Positions 5,342 through 6,215 of a stretch of DNA of 6,215 nt are shown piece by piece. The notes beneath the pieces were generated by a model. That model saw nothing but the letters and a program-made list of their open reading frames with translations, did not search any database and was not told the origin of the DNA. How positions within the stretch are numbered: the first letter of the stretch is position 1; each line of letters opens with the position of its first letter. The translations under genes and the position numbers were made by a program. Location: positions 1 to 6,215 of the forward strand of contig CAKTOJ010000093.1 in NCBI GenBank assembly GCA_934589665.1, written 5' to 3'. This DNA is from an uncultured Oscillospiraceae bacterium (GTDB lineage: Bacteria > Bacillota > Clostridia > Oscillospirales > Oscillospiraceae).

Positions 5342-6215
5342 ATGCGCGATTATCTGATCATGACCGACAGCTGCTGCGACCTGAGCCAGCAGGAGGTCGA
5401 CGAGCTTGGTGTGAGCGTTCTTCCGCTCTCCTTTACCATTGACGGCAGAACCTACCTCAACACGCCCGATCACGCCGCCATGGCGCCGGAGGATTTCTTC
5501 CGCCGCGTGGCAGACGGCGCCGTATGCACCACGGCAGCGGTCAATGTCGGCGAATTTACCGACGCGATGAGGCCGGTGCTCGAAAGCGGGCGGGACATTC
5601 TATGCATCTGTTTTTCCAGCGCGCTCTCCACAACCTATCAGTCCGCCTGCATTGCGGCGGACGATCTTCGGAGCGAATATCCCGAGGCGAAGATCATCGT
5701 CATTGACTCGCTTTCCGCCTCGCGCGGGCAGGGAATGCTGGTCTACCGCGCCGTACAGGAGCGGCGGCGAAGCGATCCGGATATCGAGACGCTTGCAAAC
5801 TACGTCCGCAGCATCCTTCAAAGCCAGTGCCACTGGTTCATTGTGGATGATCTCAACCATCTCAAGCGCGGCGGCCGTGTGAGCGCCTCGGCGGCCTTTG
5901 TCGGCACGATGCTCGGCATTAAGCCCGTCATGCACACGGACAGCGAGGGTCGGCTCATTCCCATGGGGAAGGCGCGCGGCACGAAGGCCGCGCTCACGGC
6001 GCTGGTCGACAAGGTCGCGGAGCTGGGCATCGAGCCGGAAAAGAGCCAGCCCATGTTCATCTGCCACGCCAACTGTCCCGATTCCGTGGCATTTGTCAAG
6101 GCGCTTTTAAAGGAGCGCTTCGGCGTGACGGACGTGCGCGCGGACTTCATCGGGCCGGTCATCGGCTCGCACACGGGCTGCGGCACGCTGGGACTGTTTT
6201 TTGTGGGGGTGAAAC
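5342..6215 (+). CDS. DegV/FakB-family fatty-acid-binding protein, 3' end beyond the window
   Basis: Open from ATG 5342 to the window edge, at least 291 residues. Family members are about 280-290 residues and end soon after an 'F-x-G-x-K' stretch, so only the last few residues are missing. Family motifs: T-D-S-C-C-D-L at 8-14, C-T-T-A-A at 62-66, S-S-A-L-S-T-T-Y-Q at 92-100, D-S-L-S-A-S-R-G-Q-G at 122-131, V-D-D-L-N-H-L-K-R-G-G-R at 168-179, and I-G-S-H-T-G-C-G-T-L-G around His277. In FakB proteins the Thr, Ser, Arg and His of these motifs hold the fatty-acid carboxylate for phosphorylation by the kinase FakA. Whether this copy is a FakB or another DegV protein cannot be told here. AAAGGGG (5329-5335) is the ribosome site. 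The 39-base gap after mnmE and lack of a terminator suggest co-transcription. Confidence 0.95.
   Translation, partial: MRDYLIMTDSCCDLSQQEVDELGVSVLPLSFTIDGRTYLNTPDHAAMAPEDFFRRVADGAVCTTAAVNVGEFTDAMRPVLESGRDILCICFSSALSTTYQSACIAADDLRSEYPEAKIIVIDSLSASRGQGMLVYRAVQERRRSDPDIETLANYVRSILQSQCHWFIVDDLNHLKRGGRVSASAAFVGTMLGIKPVMHTDSEGRLIPMGKARGTKAALTALVDKVAELGIEPEKSQPMFICHANCPDSVAFVKALLKERFGVTDVRADFIGPVIGSHTGCGTLGLFFVGVK

Overview
The window looks like chromosomal DNA from a GC-rich Gram-positive gut-type Clostridium relative, probably Oscillospiraceae or Ruminococcaceae. That placement is an inference. It rests on a Firmicutes-style L-box lysine riboswitch, extended -10 TATAAT promoters, strong GGAGG-type ribosome sites, a lipoprotein-anchored binding protein, GC-rich codons and a DegV gene. 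No species can be named from the sequence alone.

Layout, left to right. Positions 1-75 hold a tRNA-Val(CAC) gene lacking only its first two bases, followed by an intrinsic terminator. From about 105 to 800 the DNA is visibly more AT-rich and has no intact gene. It holds (i) a degenerate array with an 11-bp period (149-291), (ii) a minus-strand remnant of a tyrosine-recombinase (phage/ICE integrase) core-binding domain (285-509), and (iii) a plus-strand remnant of the C-terminal end of a peroxiredoxin-like thioredoxin-fold protein (up to 715). The order tRNA, repeat array, integrase pointing at the tRNA is that of an old integration site, so I read this stretch as the scar of a deleted mobile element.

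Positions 778-3850 form one complete transport operon: an extended -10 promoter, a lysine riboswitch aptamer (818-994) with its antiterminator and terminator (1040-1071), a lipoprotein substrate-binding protein (1154-2119), a perfect intercistronic hairpin, a permease (2178-3053), an ATPase (3055-3795) and a terminator. The protein families alone only say 'polar amino acid ABC importer'. The riboswitch makes L-lysine the probable substrate: import is transcribed when cellular lysine is low.

Positions 3847-6215 form a second unit with its own extended -10 promoter: mnmE (tRNA wobble-uridine modification GTPase, 3917-5302), a short perfect hairpin, then a DegV/FakB-family fatty-acid-binding protein (5342 onward) that runs off the right edge with only its last few residues missing.

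No wholly new multi-gene system is evident. The less obvious content is the riboswitch control of the transporter, the decayed integration scar with its 11-bp array, two U-tract-less intercistronic hairpins of the same design, and a non-standard G4 motif in MnmE.
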